NCBI RefSeq assembly: GCF_003076455.1
Contig: NZ_CP020918.1
Span: 2,950,001 to 3,014,000 of the forward strand
DNA from: Flavobacterium faecale
GTDB taxonomy: Bacteria > Bacteroidota > Bacteroidia > Flavobacteriales > Flavobacteriaceae
DNA: 64,000 nt
Reading direction: 5' to 3'
The notes below the pieces were generated by a model. It was not told the DNA's origin. It saw only the letters and a program-made list of their open reading frames with translations, and did not search any database. Positions 37,190 through 46,802 of the stretch are shown here, piece by piece. Position numbers and translations under genes: made by a program. Within the stretch, counting starts at the first letter, position 1. Every line of letters starts with the position of its first letter.

Positions 37190-37296
37190 GGTAGAAGCTA
37201 GCTACCGAAGTAGCGCGGATGACCCGACAGTAGTATAGAAAGGGGCTCATAAGCGCTATGCATTTTCAGCCCCTTTTTATACTGCTGGCACGCCCA
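37190..37296 (-). repeat. Structured intergenic element, copy 2
   Basis: Read on the minus strand it opens GGGCGTGCC and ends CTCACGC, so GCGTG and CACGC (plus-strand 37192-37196 and 37289-37293) close it. Inside, a hairpin with AGGGGC/GCCCCT arms near the opening end is followed by CGGGTC, CCGCGCTAC and a GTAGCTAGC stem. It shares long identical stretches with copy 3 (GTAGAAGCTAGCTACC, AGTAGCGCGGATGACCCGAC). It lies between two convergent genes. Confidence 0.82.
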
Positions 37297-37316
37297 AAAT
37301 AAGTGTAATAGAATGC

Positions 37317-37354
37317 AAAAAGGACTAAAACGTTGCTGTTTTAGTCTTTTTTTT
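37317..37354. terminator. Bidirectional terminator
   Basis: GACTAAAAC (37323-37331) and GTTTTAGTC (37338-37346) pair around GTTGCT with an A-run before and eight T after; it separates the lipoprotein gene (+) from aguB (-). Confidence 0.9.
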
Positions 37355-37372
37355 ATTTAGAATAGTGTTGTT

Positions 37373-38260
37373 TTAATCAATTGCTCTTTTGGTGATGTCT
37401 CCAAAGGCATCGATGCGTCTGTCTCTGAAAAATGGCCAGTTTTGACGAACGTTTTCTTGTAGATCCAAATCAACTTCGGCAATCAAAATCTCTTCTTTAT
37501 CGTGAGATGCTTGAGCTAAGATTTCGCCTTGAGGTCCTGCGATAAATGAGGCTCCCCAAAACTCGATTCCGGCAGTACCTTCAATATATTGCTCGAGGCC
37601 GATACGGTTGGCAGCGGCAACATATACACCGTTGGCTACGGCATGTCCCTTCATTACATTCATCCAAGCGCCGTATTGGTTTTCACCGTACTGCTCTTTT
37701 TCTCCAGGATGCCATCCAATTGCGGTAGGGTAGAACAATACTTCGGCACCTTGAAGCGCTGTCAAACGAGCAGCTTCTGGGTACCATTGGTCCCAACAAA
37801 TTAGGGTTCCGATTTTACCTTTTTGAGTCGGAATCGTTTTGAAGCCTAAATCTCCAGGTGTGAAATAGAATTTTTCGTAGAAATGTGGATCGTCTGGAAT
37901 GTGCATTTTTCGGTACAAACCAGCTTCGCTACCATCTGTATCAATAATGTAGGCACTGTTGTGGTAGATTCCGGCCATTCTTTTTTCGAAAAAAGGAACG
38001 ATAATTACCACACCCAATTCTTTTGCCAATGCGCTAAAAGCAATAAAAGAGGTGCTATATAAAGGCTCTGCAATAGAAAAATTATCTACATCTTCACTTT
38101 GACAAAAGTAGTGACTGCTGTATAATTCGGGTAACGAAATAACTTCGGCACCTTGACTAGCGGCATCACGTACCCAGCTGATACATTTTTTTAGATTGTT
38201 TTCGGCTACGTCATTAAGATTTAGCTGAATAACGGCAATTTTATATTTTTTGTTTGGCAT
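37373..38260 (-). CDS. aguB: N-carbamoylputrescine amidase
   Basis: The ATG at 38260 (MPNKKYKIAVIQLN) is preferred: a promoter -7 element lies at 38279-38286, and an upstream in-frame start would lie at the transcription start. The 295-residue protein is a nitrilase-superfamily amidase with the Glu-Lys-Cys triad in SLPELYSSH, LYRKMHIPD and LICWDQWYPE. The segment KFYFTPGDLGF is typical of N-carbamoylputrescine amidases. It releases putrescine from the product of AguA, which is encoded 3.3 kb away on the same strand. Confidence 0.9.
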   Translation of the reverse strand: MPNKKYKIAVIQLNLNDVAENNLKKCISWVRDAASQGAEVISLPELYSSHYFCQSEDVDNFSIAEPLYSTSFIAFSALAKELGVVIIVPFFEKRMAGIYHNSAYIIDTDGSEAGLYRKMHIPDDPHFYEKFYFTPGDLGFKTIPTQKGKIGTLICWDQWYPEAARLTALQGAEVLFYPTAIGWHPGEKEQYGENQYGAWMNVMKGHAVANGVYVAAANRIGLEQYIEGTAGIEFWGASFIAGPQGEILAQASHDKEEILIAEVDLDLQENVRQNWPFFRDRRIDAFGDITKRAID

Positions 38261-38278
38261 GTTTTCAATATTAGACTG

Positions 38279-38286
38279 CAAAAATA
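38279..38286 (-). promoter_or_regulatory. Candidate -7 element for aguB
   Basis: On the minus strand TATTTTTG followed by C matches TAnnTTTGY, with a predicted leader of about 12 bases. Confidence 0.6.
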
Positions 38287-38416
38287 AGAATTTTATAAGG
38301 AGTAGAAAAAGACTAAAACAAAATTTTAAGAGTTAGTCGATGGTATAGCTTGTCAAGTTTAACAAAATGTTGTGTAAATTAAACCATACGACTGCCTATT
38401 TGACTACAGAAGCACG

Positions 38417-38424
38417 TATTTTTG
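38417..38424 (+). promoter_or_regulatory. Candidate -7 element for the secreted protein gene
   Basis: TATTTTTG followed by C matches TAnnTTTGY; a TTTG at 38399-38402 is only 14 bases upstream, shorter than usual for a -33 element. Confidence 0.5.
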
Positions 38425-38453
38425 CAACTGTTTATACCTAAAATCGAAAAATT

Positions 38454-39164
38454 ATGAGCCGAATGAACTCTTTGCTTTTTGTACTATTTATGACCTTTAT
38501 TGCTACTGTACCGCTACACGCACAACCGGATGTAAAGACGCTTGTGAAAGAGCAAGAAGTAGCCATGGGTGGAACTGCTAATTATAACAATGTAAAATAT
38601 ATCGAATGGGATTTTGGAAAACGAAAACTCTATTGGAATAAATGGACGGGTGATGTTCGGGTAGAAAATCCTGAAGCCAATCAAGTGATTTTGGTCAATA
38701 TTAATAGTTTGAAAGGGAAAGTCTTTGAAAACGGAAGCTTAGTCGAAGAGGACAAAAAAGTGGCTAAATTATTAAATCAAGCCAAAAATTGGTGGATTAA
38801 TGATTCCTATTGGTTGGTTATGCCTTGGAAACTCGAAGATCCTGGAGTGTCTTTGTCTTATGTTAAAACGGAGCAATTGCCAGACGGAGCTACTGCTGAT
38901 GTTTTGCAAATGACCTTTAACGCTGTAGGAGTTACTCCAGAGAACAAATACTGGGTGTATATGGATCAAAAGGAACACTTGATTAAACAATGGTCGTATT
39001 TTAAAGGTTTTGACGATGCCGAACCAAAATTCACTCTAGCTTGGGATAACTACCAAAAAGTAGGTAACATTTTATTATCCTACAACCGATCAAAAGGGGC
39101 AGGCGGACCAAAGAATGTAGTTGTGAAGTCAGATTTTGACAATGCTATTTTTACAAAATTGTAG
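38454..39164 (+). CDS. Secreted protein of unknown function
   Basis: The 236-residue protein has a signal peptide (first 23 residues, ending LHAQ) and no membrane segment after it. The mature part is rich in Trp, Tyr and alternating beta-strand patterns (IEWDFGKRKLYWNKWTGDVR, YWVYMDQKEHLIKQW), which recall the curved half-barrel of LolA/LppX-like lipoprotein carriers. I do not recognise a named activity; similar flavobacterial proteins are usually annotated as a domain of unknown function. It stands alone, with its own promoter. Confidence 0.7.
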   Translation: MSRMNSLLFVLFMTFIATVPLHAQPDVKTLVKEQEVAMGGTANYNNVKYIEWDFGKRKLYWNKWTGDVRVENPEANQVILVNINSLKGKVFENGSLVEEDKKVAKLLNQAKNWWINDSYWLVMPWKLEDPGVSLSYVKTEQLPDGATADVLQMTFNAVGVTPENKYWVYMDQKEHLIKQWSYFKGFDDAEPKFTLAWDNYQKVGNILLSYNRSKGAGGPKNVVVKSDFDNAIFTKL

Positions 39165-39391
39165 TCTCGATATTTTATTCTTTTTTTAAAGGCTTCTAAA
39201 TTAATATTTAATACTGAATTCGGTTATTAAATTATAAACCAGAAATTATAGCTACGCTGCAAAGTATGTTGCAGTAGTAGTTCTAGTTTGTGGTTTTCTT
39301 TTTCGAAATTGTTTCGAAAGGTAGATTGATTTTAACTTTTAATTATAAGGGAAACTTTTGTTTGTGATGAATTTTAGCGCACTATTATCTT

Positions 39392-39399
39392 TATCTTTG
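39392..39399 (+). promoter_or_regulatory. Candidate -7 element for the FAD/Fe-S gene
   Basis: TATCTTTG followed by T matches TAnnTTTGY, 25 bases before the ATG at 39425. Confidence 0.55.
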
Positions 39400-39424
39400 T
39401 TTTTCTCATTAAACACGATTTTTC

Positions 39425-42340
39425 ATGTCTTTGCAATCCAAATTTGATTCTTTATCAAAACAATTAGAAGGAACATTACTGTACGACGAACTTCATAAAA
39501 TATTGTATTCAACCGATGCTTCGGCATACAAATTAACTCCCGAGGCAGTTGCTTTACCCAAATCGGTAGAAGATATTGTAAAAGTGGTTCAGTTTGCACG
39601 AGAGAACAAACTTTCGATCACACCCAGAACCGCAGGAACCTCATTGGCAGGGCAAACTGTTGGAAACGGAATCATAGTTGATGTATCCAAGTATTTTACT
39701 AAAATAGTCTCTTTCGATAAAGAAAAAAAGACCGTTACTGTACAACCAGGAGTAATACGTGACGAACTCAACATATTTTTGAAACCATACGGATTGTTTT
39801 TTGGTCCGAATACTTCAACCTCTAATCGATGTATGATTGGTGGCATGGTTGGAAATAATTCTTCTGGGACGACTTCAATTCGCTACGGGGTTACTCGTGA
39901 TAAGATTGTCGAAATTAAAACAGTGTTGAGTGATGGTTCGAAAGTGAGCTTTAGCGAAATCACTTCTGCTGAATTTATCCAAAAAACCATAGGAGACAGT
40001 TTAGAAAATCAAATTTATAAAAAATTATACGACGAATTATCTGTTCAGGCTACGCAAGAAGAAATCAAGAGAGAATTTCCGAAGCCTGAAATTCATCGTA
40101 GAAATACCGGTTATGCGGTAGATATTTTACTAAAATCAGATTTGTTTGGAGGTAAAGAGCCAACTATCAACGTTGGAAAACTATTGTGCGGAAGCGAAGG
40201 AACATTAGGCTTCACTACCGAAGTAACCTTGAAAGTAGATATTTTACCGCCAAGTCATAACGTAATGGTAGTAGCACATTTTCACACCATTCAAGAGAGT
40301 TTAGAGTCGGTTTTGATTGCTATGAAACATCATTTGTACACTTGCGAAATGATGGACGACACCATTCTTGATTGTACTAAAACGAATAGAGAACAAGCCA
40401 AAAATAGATTTTTTATTGTAGGTGAACCCAAAGCGGTTATGATGCTCGAAGTAGGTTCGTATGAAAGCATGGAAGATGCCCAAAAGCAAGCCGATGATTT
40501 GGTAGCTGATTTGGAGAAAAACAACTTCGGTTATGCCTTGCCAAAAATATACGGCACCGATATTGACAAAATAAACGAACTGCGCAAAGCGGGCCTCGGA
40601 CTTTTGGGTAGCATTGTGGGCGATAATAAAGCGGCAGATTCTATTGAAGATACTGCTGTTGAATTAAGTGACTTGCCTAACTACATTGCCGATTTCTCAG
40701 CCATGATGGCACGTCACGGACAAAGCGCGATTTATTATGCACATGCAGGAGCAGGAGAGATTCATTTGCGCCCAGTTTTAAATTTAAAAACAAAGGAAGG
40801 AATTTTTCAGTTTCGAAATATAGCTACCGAAGTAGCCCATTTGGTTAAGAAATACAGAGGTTCCTTGAGTGGTGAACACGGTGACGGAATTGTACGTGGT
40901 GAGTTTTTGCCGTTTATGATCGGGGAGCAAAACTATGAACTGCTTAAACGCATCAAATTGGCATTCGATCCATATTCTGTTTTGAATATGGGAAAAATAG
41001 TCAATGCCTTAAAAATGGACGAAAACCTGCGTTTTGAACCCGGAAGAGTAGAACCAGACATACAAACGATTCAGGATTTCTCAGATAGTATGGGAATCCT
41101 ACGTGCTGCCGAAAAGTGTAACGGTTCTGGTGATTGTCGAAAATTACCATCGGCAGGAGGGACACTTTGTCCTAGTTACCGCGCCACCCGAAACGAAAGA
41201 GACACTACTCGCGCCCGTGCCAACGCCCTACGTGACTATTTGACCAACTCGGATAAGGAGAATAAATTTGACCAAAAAGAATTGTATCAGGTATTTGACT
41301 TGTGTGTGAGCTGCAAGGCGTGCGCGAGCGAGTGCCCGAGTAATGTTGATATTGCCTCACTAAAAGCAGAATTTTTATACCAATACCAAAAAGCAAATGG
41401 CTTCTCGTTGCGATCCCGAATTTTTGCCAACAATGCCAAACTAAATCATTTGGGTAGCGGTTTTCCATCTTTTACGAATTGGGTTTCAAATCTTTCTGTG
41501 GTAAAAAGTATAATGGGTGTCGCGCAAAAACGCGAAGTACCTCATTTGGCTAAAATCACTTTTAGAGATTGGTACAAAAATCAGAAGCAATCAGTGGTTC
41601 AGGATACTTTGATCAATAATAAGGTATATCTATTTTGTGATGAGTTTACCAATTATTATGATGTTTCGGTAGGTATTGATGCGTTTGAATTGTTGACCAC
41701 TTTAGGATACGAAGTCGTGATTCTAAATCATGAAGAAAGTGGAAGAGCTTATTTATCGAAAGGCTTTCTGGAAGAAGCCAAAGAAATCGCCAATATTAAT
41801 ATCGAAATATTCTCAGATGTAATCACAGACCAAGCACCACTTATCGGAATCGAACCTTCGGCAATCCTATCGTTTAGGGATGAATACTTACGTTTGGCGG
41901 TGGACAAACCTAAAGCTGCTAAATTGGCCAAAAATGTGTTTACCATCGAAGAATTTTTCAAAAACGAAATCACAAAAGGCAACATAAAAGCGGAACAATT
42001 TTCTGATGAGGTTAAAGAGATAAAAATCCATGGTCATTGCCACCAAAAAGCATTGAGCACCGTAGAAGCGACTTTTGTGATGCTAAATATTCCAAAAAAT
42101 AATACGGTGACGATTTACAATTCGGGTTGTTGCGGAATGGCAGGATCTTTTGGGTACGAAAAAGAGCATTATGATATCAGTATGCAAATGGGAGAGGATA
42201 CACTGTTTCCAAAAATTCGATCGACTGCACAAACCACAGAAATCGCTGCCGCCGGAACCAGTTGCCGCCACCAAATTTTTGATGGAACGAGTAGAAAGGC
42301 ACAGCATCCGGTGAGTATTTTGAGGAGTTGTTTGAAGTAA
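39425..42340 (+). CDS. FAD-linked oxidase fused to Fe-S and CCG domains
   Basis: The 971-residue protein joins three units. Residues of about 30-250 form an FAD-binding PCMH domain (TAGTSLAGQTVGNG, GMVGNNSSGTTSIRYG), and about 260-540 the FAD-oxidase C-terminal domain (GEHGDGIVRGEF). Next come two Fe-S cysteine clusters, C-x5-C-x11-C (KCNGSGDCRKLPSAGG, then TLCPSYR) near 560 and CVSCKACASECPS near 622. The C-terminus carries a CCG-type (GlpC-like) domain with HGHCHQKA and NSGCCGMAGSFG. This is the YdiJ/D-lactate or D-2-hydroxyglutarate dehydrogenase architecture. It should oxidise a 2-hydroxyacid and pass electrons to the membrane pool. Confidence 0.88.
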   Translation: MSLQSKFDSLSKQLEGTLLYDELHKILYSTDASAYKLTPEAVALPKSVEDIVKVVQFARENKLSITPRTAGTSLAGQTVGNGIIVDVSKYFTKIVSFDKEKKTVTVQPGVIRDELNIFLKPYGLFFGPNTSTSNRCMIGGMVGNNSSGTTSIRYGVTRDKIVEIKTVLSDGSKVSFSEITSAEFIQKTIGDSLENQIYKKLYDELSVQATQEEIKREFPKPEIHRRNTGYAVDILLKSDLFGGKEPTINVGKLLCGSEGTLGFTTEVTLKVDILPPSHNVMVVAHFHTIQESLESVLIAMKHHLYTCEMMDDTILDCTKTNREQAKNRFFIVGEPKAVMMLEVGSYESMEDAQKQADDLVADLEKNNFGYALPKIYGTDIDKINELRKAGLGLLGSIVGDNKAADSIEDTAVELSDLPNYIADFSAMMARHGQSAIYYAHAGAGEIHLRPVLNLKTKEGIFQFRNIATEVAHLVKKYRGSLSGEHGDGIVRGEFLPFMIGEQNYELLKRIKLAFDPYSVLNMGKIVNALKMDENLRFEPGRVEPDIQTIQDFSDSMGILRAAEKCNGSGDCRKLPSAGGTLCPSYRATRNERDTTRARANALRDYLTNSDKENKFDQKELYQVFDLCVSCKACASECPSNVDIASLKAEFLYQYQKANGFSLRSRIFANNAKLNHLGSGFPSFTNWVSNLSVVKSIMGVAQKREVPHLAKITFRDWYKNQKQSVVQDTLINNKVYLFCDEFTNYYDVSVGIDAFELLTTLGYEVVILNHEESGRAYLSKGFLEEAKEIANINIEIFSDVITDQAPLIGIEPSAILSFRDEYLRLAVDKPKAAKLAKNVFTIEEFFKNEITKGNIKAEQFSDEVKEIKIHGHCHQKALSTVEATFVMLNIPKNNTVTIYNSGCCGMAGSFGYEKEHYDISMQMGEDTLFPKIRSTAQTTEIAAAGTSCRHQIFDGTSRKAQHPVSILRSCLK

Positions 42341-42587
42341 GCGAAAATCAAATATTAATTTCAAAAACGCATCGATTGAGAATAATTGTAGTTGAAGCTA
42401 GATATTTTTTTTAGATTAAAACACAATATTACAAATTACAGCAAATAAAAATGGTTATGATTCGTAATAGAATATCTCTATCATGAATCATAACCAAAAT
42501 TTATCTGTACTATATCAGCGTTTTAAAAAAGCAGAAAATACAATGAAGAGGTGTGCAAGAATTTTATTTAAAAAATAAAGACACCAA

Positions 42588-43469
42588 TTATTTTTTCAAT
42601 TCTGTAAAGTAATCAAATATTACAGGAACATTTTCAGCACCCATATCAGCAGCAACAGCAGCTTGAAGGTTAGCAGAAGTAGCTTCGGCAATTTGAGAAG
42701 TTGTACCAAGGTCGTTCATCATTTGAACAAAATAGCCTAAGTCTTTATTAGCGTTAGCAATAGAAAATCCTAAATCACTTACGTTATCGACAGCATAGTT
42801 TTTACAAAATTTCATGAAAGGCGAATTTGATGGTCCAGCAGACATGATATCAAACAATTGTTGTCCATCTACACCGGAAAGTTTCGCTGCTGCGAAAGCC
42901 TGTGACATAGCAACTACAGTTGTCATTCCCATAAAGTTATTTATCAGTTTGGTTGTATGTCCCGCACCTAAAGGTCCTAAATGGAATACGTTTTCACCTT
43001 GTACGTCAAGAACTGGTTTTACTTTATCAAAAGTTTCTTTGTCTCCACCTGCCATGATGTTAAGCAAACCGTCTTTGGCATGAGCTGGTGTACGACCAAG
43101 CGGAGCGTCAATCATTCCAACTCCTTTTTCGGCAAGATCTTTACCTATTTTGCGTGTAGAAGCTGGAATCGAAGTTCCAAAATCGACCAAAACAGCACCC
43201 TCTTTGATTCCTGCAATAATCCCCTCTTCGCCATAAACAACTTTTTCTACAACTGCAGAAGTCGTTAAGGCAAGCATTACGATATCGCTCTTTTCAGCTA
43301 ATTCTTTTGGTGATGTTGCCGCAGTAGCATTACCACGAGCTATAACAGTTGCAACAGCATCCTTATTAAGGTCCATTACTATTAGTTCGAAACCTCTTGT
43401 TTGTAAGTTTTCAACCATGTTTGCACCCATAAGACCTAAGCCGATGAATCCGATAGTAGGTTTTTTCAT
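42588..43469 (-). CDS. Beta-hydroxyacid dehydrogenase (3-hydroxyisobutyrate type)
   Basis: The 293-residue protein belongs to the 3-hydroxyisobutyrate/6-phosphogluconate dehydrogenase superfamily. It begins with the NAD(P) motif FIGLGLMGANM, has IDAPLGRTPAHAKDGLLNIMAGG near residue 122 and the catalytic Lys in GHTTKLINNFMG near 170. A C-terminal helical domain follows. Members oxidise 3-hydroxyisobutyrate, tartronate semialdehyde or glyoxylate relatives. The substrate is not clear. It faces the FAD/Fe-S gene and stands alone. Confidence 0.85.
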   Translation of the reverse strand: MKKPTIGFIGLGLMGANMVENLQTRGFELIVMDLNKDAVATVIARGNATAATSPKELAEKSDIVMLALTTSAVVEKVVYGEEGIIAGIKEGAVLVDFGTSIPASTRKIGKDLAEKGVGMIDAPLGRTPAHAKDGLLNIMAGGDKETFDKVKPVLDVQGENVFHLGPLGAGHTTKLINNFMGMTTVVAMSQAFAAAKLSGVDGQQLFDIMSAGPSNSPFMKFCKNYAVDNVSDLGFSIANANKDLGYFVQMMNDLGTTSQIAEATSANLQAAVAADMGAENVPVIFDYFTELKK

Positions 43470-43895
43470 ATATAAGTTATTTAAATTCTATTTGTTAGTG
43501 CAAAGATATACATCTGTTTGCATTTAACAAAACTCTTCAATCTCGTTATTGTTCCAACTAAGACCTTATTTGTTAAAAAAAATATAAAAGATTTTTAAAA
43601 CATCGTTCTCAAATATCCGATAGTATTGCATTCTAATTTTGAAGAAAAATATTTATCAAGTTTCCATGTGATTTTCTTTCACAAAGTGATTATGACATAC
43701 AATATGTAAATAGATATTCGTTTATAATAACAAATTGGGTCGATTGAACTCTCATTGTTTTGGTTGTTTTTTAGTGATAAAGCTTATTATGATCTTCAAT
43801 TATTCTTCATTCTAAAAACAGTTAACAAAAAAAGCTTTTATGTCTTATTTTGTTTTAAAAAAAAAACATAATCTTTGTTAATCTAAAACTTTTAC
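43470..43895. other. 426-base gap without a supported feature
   Basis: This AT-rich stretch lies between two divergent genes. I see no ORF with protein-like composition, no perfect palindrome and no clean TAnnTTTG element; the sequence AATCTTTG near 43873 comes closest, for the plus-strand alkB gene. Confidence 0.6.
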
Positions 43896-44504
43896 ATGGA
43901 CTTATTTACCCCAGACTTAGACCCAAACCACAATCTCTTACCCCAAGCCGGCACCGTAAATTATTACGGTTTTCTGTTTTCGCAAGAAGAAGCCAATCAT
44001 TTTATGTCCGTTTTATTAAGTGAAATAGAGTGGAAGCACGATGAAGCTATAATTATGGGCAAACTGATTGTGACCAAACGTAAAGTAGCTTGGTACGGCG
44101 ATCAAGAATTTGAATATACTTATTCGAACCGAACGAAAAAAGCAATGCTTTGGACACCCGCTTTACTAGAATTAAAAGCACGAGTAGAGCAAAAAACAGG
44201 AGAAAGTTATAATTCATGTTTGCTCAATTTGTACCATTCAGGAGAAGAAGGAATGACATGGCACAGTGATGGTGAAAAGGATTTAAAGAAGAACGGTGCT
44301 ATTGCATCTTTGAGTTTTGGTGCGACCCGCAAGTTTGCTTTCAAACATAAGGATACCAAAGAGACAGTTTCGATTATATTAGAAAATGGGAGTCTGTTAG
44401 TGATGAAAGACGAAACACAAACACACTGGTTGCATCGATTACCACCCACTAAAAAAGTATCGAAACCCAGAATCAATTTGACTTTTAGAACAATTATGAA
44501 GTAA
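43896..44504 (+). CDS. alkB: AlkB-type 2-oxoglutarate/Fe(II) dioxygenase
   Basis: The 202-residue protein is close in layout to the AlkB/ABH2 nucleic-acid demethylases. The iron ligands H123 and D125 are in TWHSDGEKD and the distal His at about 180 is in WLHRLPP. The 2-oxoglutarate-binding Arg is in PRINLTFR near 192. FKHKDTKETV near 149 is in the nucleotide-recognition region. It removes alkyl groups from damaged bases by oxidation. It is monocistronic. Past the stop there is a 10-bp inverted repeat (44507-44516 with 44563-44572) separated by 46 bases. Confidence 0.88.
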   Translation: MDLFTPDLDPNHNLLPQAGTVNYYGFLFSQEEANHFMSVLLSEIEWKHDEAIIMGKLIVTKRKVAWYGDQEFEYTYSNRTKKAMLWTPALLELKARVEQKTGESYNSCLLNLYHSGEEGMTWHSDGEKDLKKNGAIASLSFGATRKFAFKHKDTKETVSIILENGSLLVMKDETQTHWLHRLPPTKKVSKPRINLTFRTIMK

Positions 44505-44645
44505 GCTAAGGGTTAGACCTTATATCTTTAGAACTTTTATAAAATGAAATAGGGTATTTATCCTAACCCTTAACATATAACATCTTTCACTAATTTTCTT
44601 AACAAAAAACATTGAAGTTTAAAGTTTAAACAAATCTTAATTCCT

Positions 44646-44653
44646 TAATTTTG
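44646..44653 (+). promoter_or_regulatory. Candidate -7 element for lpdA
   Basis: TAATTTTG followed by T matches TAnnTTTGY, 38 bases before the ATG. Confidence 0.5.
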
Positions 44654-44691
44654 TATCCACAAATAATATTACACACTATAAATAATATACT

Positions 44692-46095
44692 ATGAGTTCA
44701 TTTGACGTAGTCATCATTGGTTCTGGACCAGGCGGATATGTATCAGCTATTCGTTGTGCACAGTTAGGATTTAACACAGCTATTATCGAAAAATATTCTG
44801 CTTTGGGCGGTACTTGCCTAAATGTGGGATGTATTCCATCAAAAGCATTGTTGGCATCCTCTCATCATTATGCTGAAATTAAGCACTTTGAGGATCACGG
44901 AATCGAACTTTCGGGTGAGGTAAAAGTGAATTTAGAGAAAATGATTGCTCGTAAGCAAGCGGTTGTTGATCAAACATCTGGAGGTGTTAAATACCTTATG
45001 GACAAAAATAAAATTACGGTTTTTGAAGGTATGGGATCTTTTGTAGACGCTACGCATGTTGCTGTTGCAAAAGCAGACGGTACATCTGAAACAATCGAAG
45101 CAAAAAATATAATCATTGCAACGGGTTCAAAACCGTCATCTTTGCCATTTATCACTCTTGACAAAGAAAGAATCATCACTTCGACAGAAGCGTTGAAGTT
45201 ACCAGAAGTTCCTAAACACCTTATCATCATTGGTGGTGGAGTTATTGGTATCGAGTTAGGGCAAGTATACTTACGTTTAGGAGCGCAAGTTTCTGTAGTG
45301 GAGTATATGGACCGTATTATTCCAGGAATGGACAGTTCTTTATCGAAAGAATTGACAAAAGTGTTGAAAAAACAAGGAATGAAATTCTACGTTTCTCACA
45401 AAGTGAAATCGGTAGAAAGAGCTGGTGATGCAGTTACTGTTCAAGCAGAAAATGCAAAAGGCGAAACAATCACTCTTGAAGGAGATTACGCTTTGGTTGC
45501 TGTAGGGCGTCGTCCTTATACTGACGGATTGAAAGTTGAAAATGCAGGAGTAAAAATGGCTGACAGAGGTCAAGTTGAGGTAAACGATCATTTACAAACT
45601 AATATTCCTAATATCTACGCTATCGGTGATGTTGTTCGTGGAGCAATGTTAGCACACAAAGCAGAAGAAGAAGGTACTATGGTTGCTGAGTTGATTGCAG
45701 GTCAAAAACCACATATCGACTACAACTTAATCCCAGGTGTTGTGTACACATGGCCAGAAGTTGCAGCTGTAGGACAAACAGAAGAGCAATTGAAAGCTGC
45801 TGGAATAGCATACAAATCAGGAAGTTTCCCTTTCAAAGCGTTAGGTCGTGCGAGAGCAAGTGCTGATTTGGACGGATTTGTAAAAATTCTTGCCGATGCA
45901 AAAACAGATGAGGTTCTTGGTGTACACATGATTGGTGCAAGAACTGCAGATTTAATTGCCGAAGCAGTTGTTGCAATGGAATACAAAGCATCTGCCGAAG
46001 ATATTTCAAGAATGTCACATGCACACCCTACGTTTGCAGAAGCAATCAAAGAAGCAGCACTAGCAGCGACAGATAACAGAGCATTACACGTATAG
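44692..46095 (+). CDS. lpdA: Dihydrolipoyl dehydrogenase (E3)
   Basis: The 467-residue flavoprotein reoxidises dihydrolipoyl groups of the 2-oxoacid dehydrogenase and glycine cleavage complexes with NAD+. The FAD motif GSGPGG is at residues 10-15, the redox-active disulfide is C42/C47 in GGTCLNVGCIPSK, the NAD motif GGGVIGIELG lies near 183, and the catalytic His/Glu pair is in HAHPTFAEA near 443. Length matches the family. It stands alone here, so it probably serves more than one complex. A strong terminator follows. Confidence 0.95.
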   Translation: MSSFDVVIIGSGPGGYVSAIRCAQLGFNTAIIEKYSALGGTCLNVGCIPSKALLASSHHYAEIKHFEDHGIELSGEVKVNLEKMIARKQAVVDQTSGGVKYLMDKNKITVFEGMGSFVDATHVAVAKADGTSETIEAKNIIIATGSKPSSLPFITLDKERIITSTEALKLPEVPKHLIIIGGGVIGIELGQVYLRLGAQVSVVEYMDRIIPGMDSSLSKELTKVLKKQGMKFYVSHKVKSVERAGDAVTVQAENAKGETITLEGDYALVAVGRRPYTDGLKVENAGVKMADRGQVEVNDHLQTNIPNIYAIGDVVRGAMLAHKAEEEGTMVAELIAGQKPHIDYNLIPGVVYTWPEVAAVGQTEEQLKAAGIAYKSGSFPFKALGRARASADLDGFVKILADAKTDEVLGVHMIGARTADLIAEAVVAMEYKASAEDISRMSHAHPTFAEAIKEAALAATDNRALHV

Positions 46096-46117
46096 TTTTA
46101 GACCATACCAATAAAGT

Positions 46118-46151
46118 AAAACCGCCAGATTTTAAATTTGGCGGTTTTTTT
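46118..46151 (+). terminator. Terminator after lpdA
   Basis: AAACCGCCA (46118-46126) pairs with TGGCGGTTT (46139-46147) and is followed by a T-run. Confidence 0.9.
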
Positions 46152-46241
46152 ATGCTCAAAAATAATATTGTAAATCTCGTTATTAATTCTGTAAGACAGT
46201 AACTTTATGTTTTTCATACTTTTATAAAAAAATTAAGCATT

Positions 46242-46784
46242 ATGAAAAAGAGACATATAGTTGGTGCACTAGCATTAGTTGGAGTAGGAGTTATTCTTAG
46301 TTCATGTTCTAGTAAAAAAACGATTCCAGACAAAGCGAAAGCAGTTCAAGATTTTGATAAAAGTAAGTATTTAGGTAAATGGTACGAAATTGCCCGACTT
46401 GATTTTAAATTTGAAGAGGGCTTAAATAATACTACCGCAGAATATTCTTTAATGAAAAGTGGTAAAATCAAGGTCGTAAACAAAGGGTACGATGTGGAGA
46501 AGGATAAATGGAAAAAAAGTACAGGAAAAGCCAAGTTTGTAGGCAATGAGAATGTTGCCATGCTTAAGGTTTCTTTCTTCGGACCATTTTATGCAGGGTA
46601 TAATGTGATTGCAATTGATGAAGATTATAAATATGCGCTAATTGCAGGAGATAGCCTAGATAACTTATGGATATTGTCACGTGAAAAATCAATTCCGTTA
46701 GAAATTACTTCAGAGTACATGAAAATTGCAGAGGAAATAGGTTATAATACAGCAGATTTAATTTGGGTACAACACACTAAATAA
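46242..46784 (+). CDS. blc: Lipocalin-family lipoprotein
   Basis: The 180-residue protein has a lipoprotein signal with lipobox LSSC near residue 22 and the lipocalin hallmark GKWYEIARLDFKFEEG near residue 45. The YSLMKSGKIKVVNKGY and YALIAGDSLDNLWILSR strands are the other structurally conserved lipocalin regions. The E. coli homologue Blc is an outer-membrane lipoprotein that binds fatty acids or lysophospholipids. It ends in a shared bidirectional terminator. Confidence 0.88.
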   Translation: MKKRHIVGALALVGVGVILSSCSSKKTIPDKAKAVQDFDKSKYLGKWYEIARLDFKFEEGLNNTTAEYSLMKSGKIKVVNKGYDVEKDKWKKSTGKAKFVGNENVAMLKVSFFGPFYAGYNVIAIDEDYKYALIAGDSLDNLWILSREKSIPLEITSEYMKIAEEIGYNTADLIWVQHTK

Positions 46785-46802
46785 TTGCTTAATATTAATC
46801 AT

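Noticed and set aside
42341..42587. Possible small RNA between the FAD/Fe-S gene and the hydroxyacid dehydrogenase
   Set aside because: No promoter, stable hairpin or terminator could be seen.
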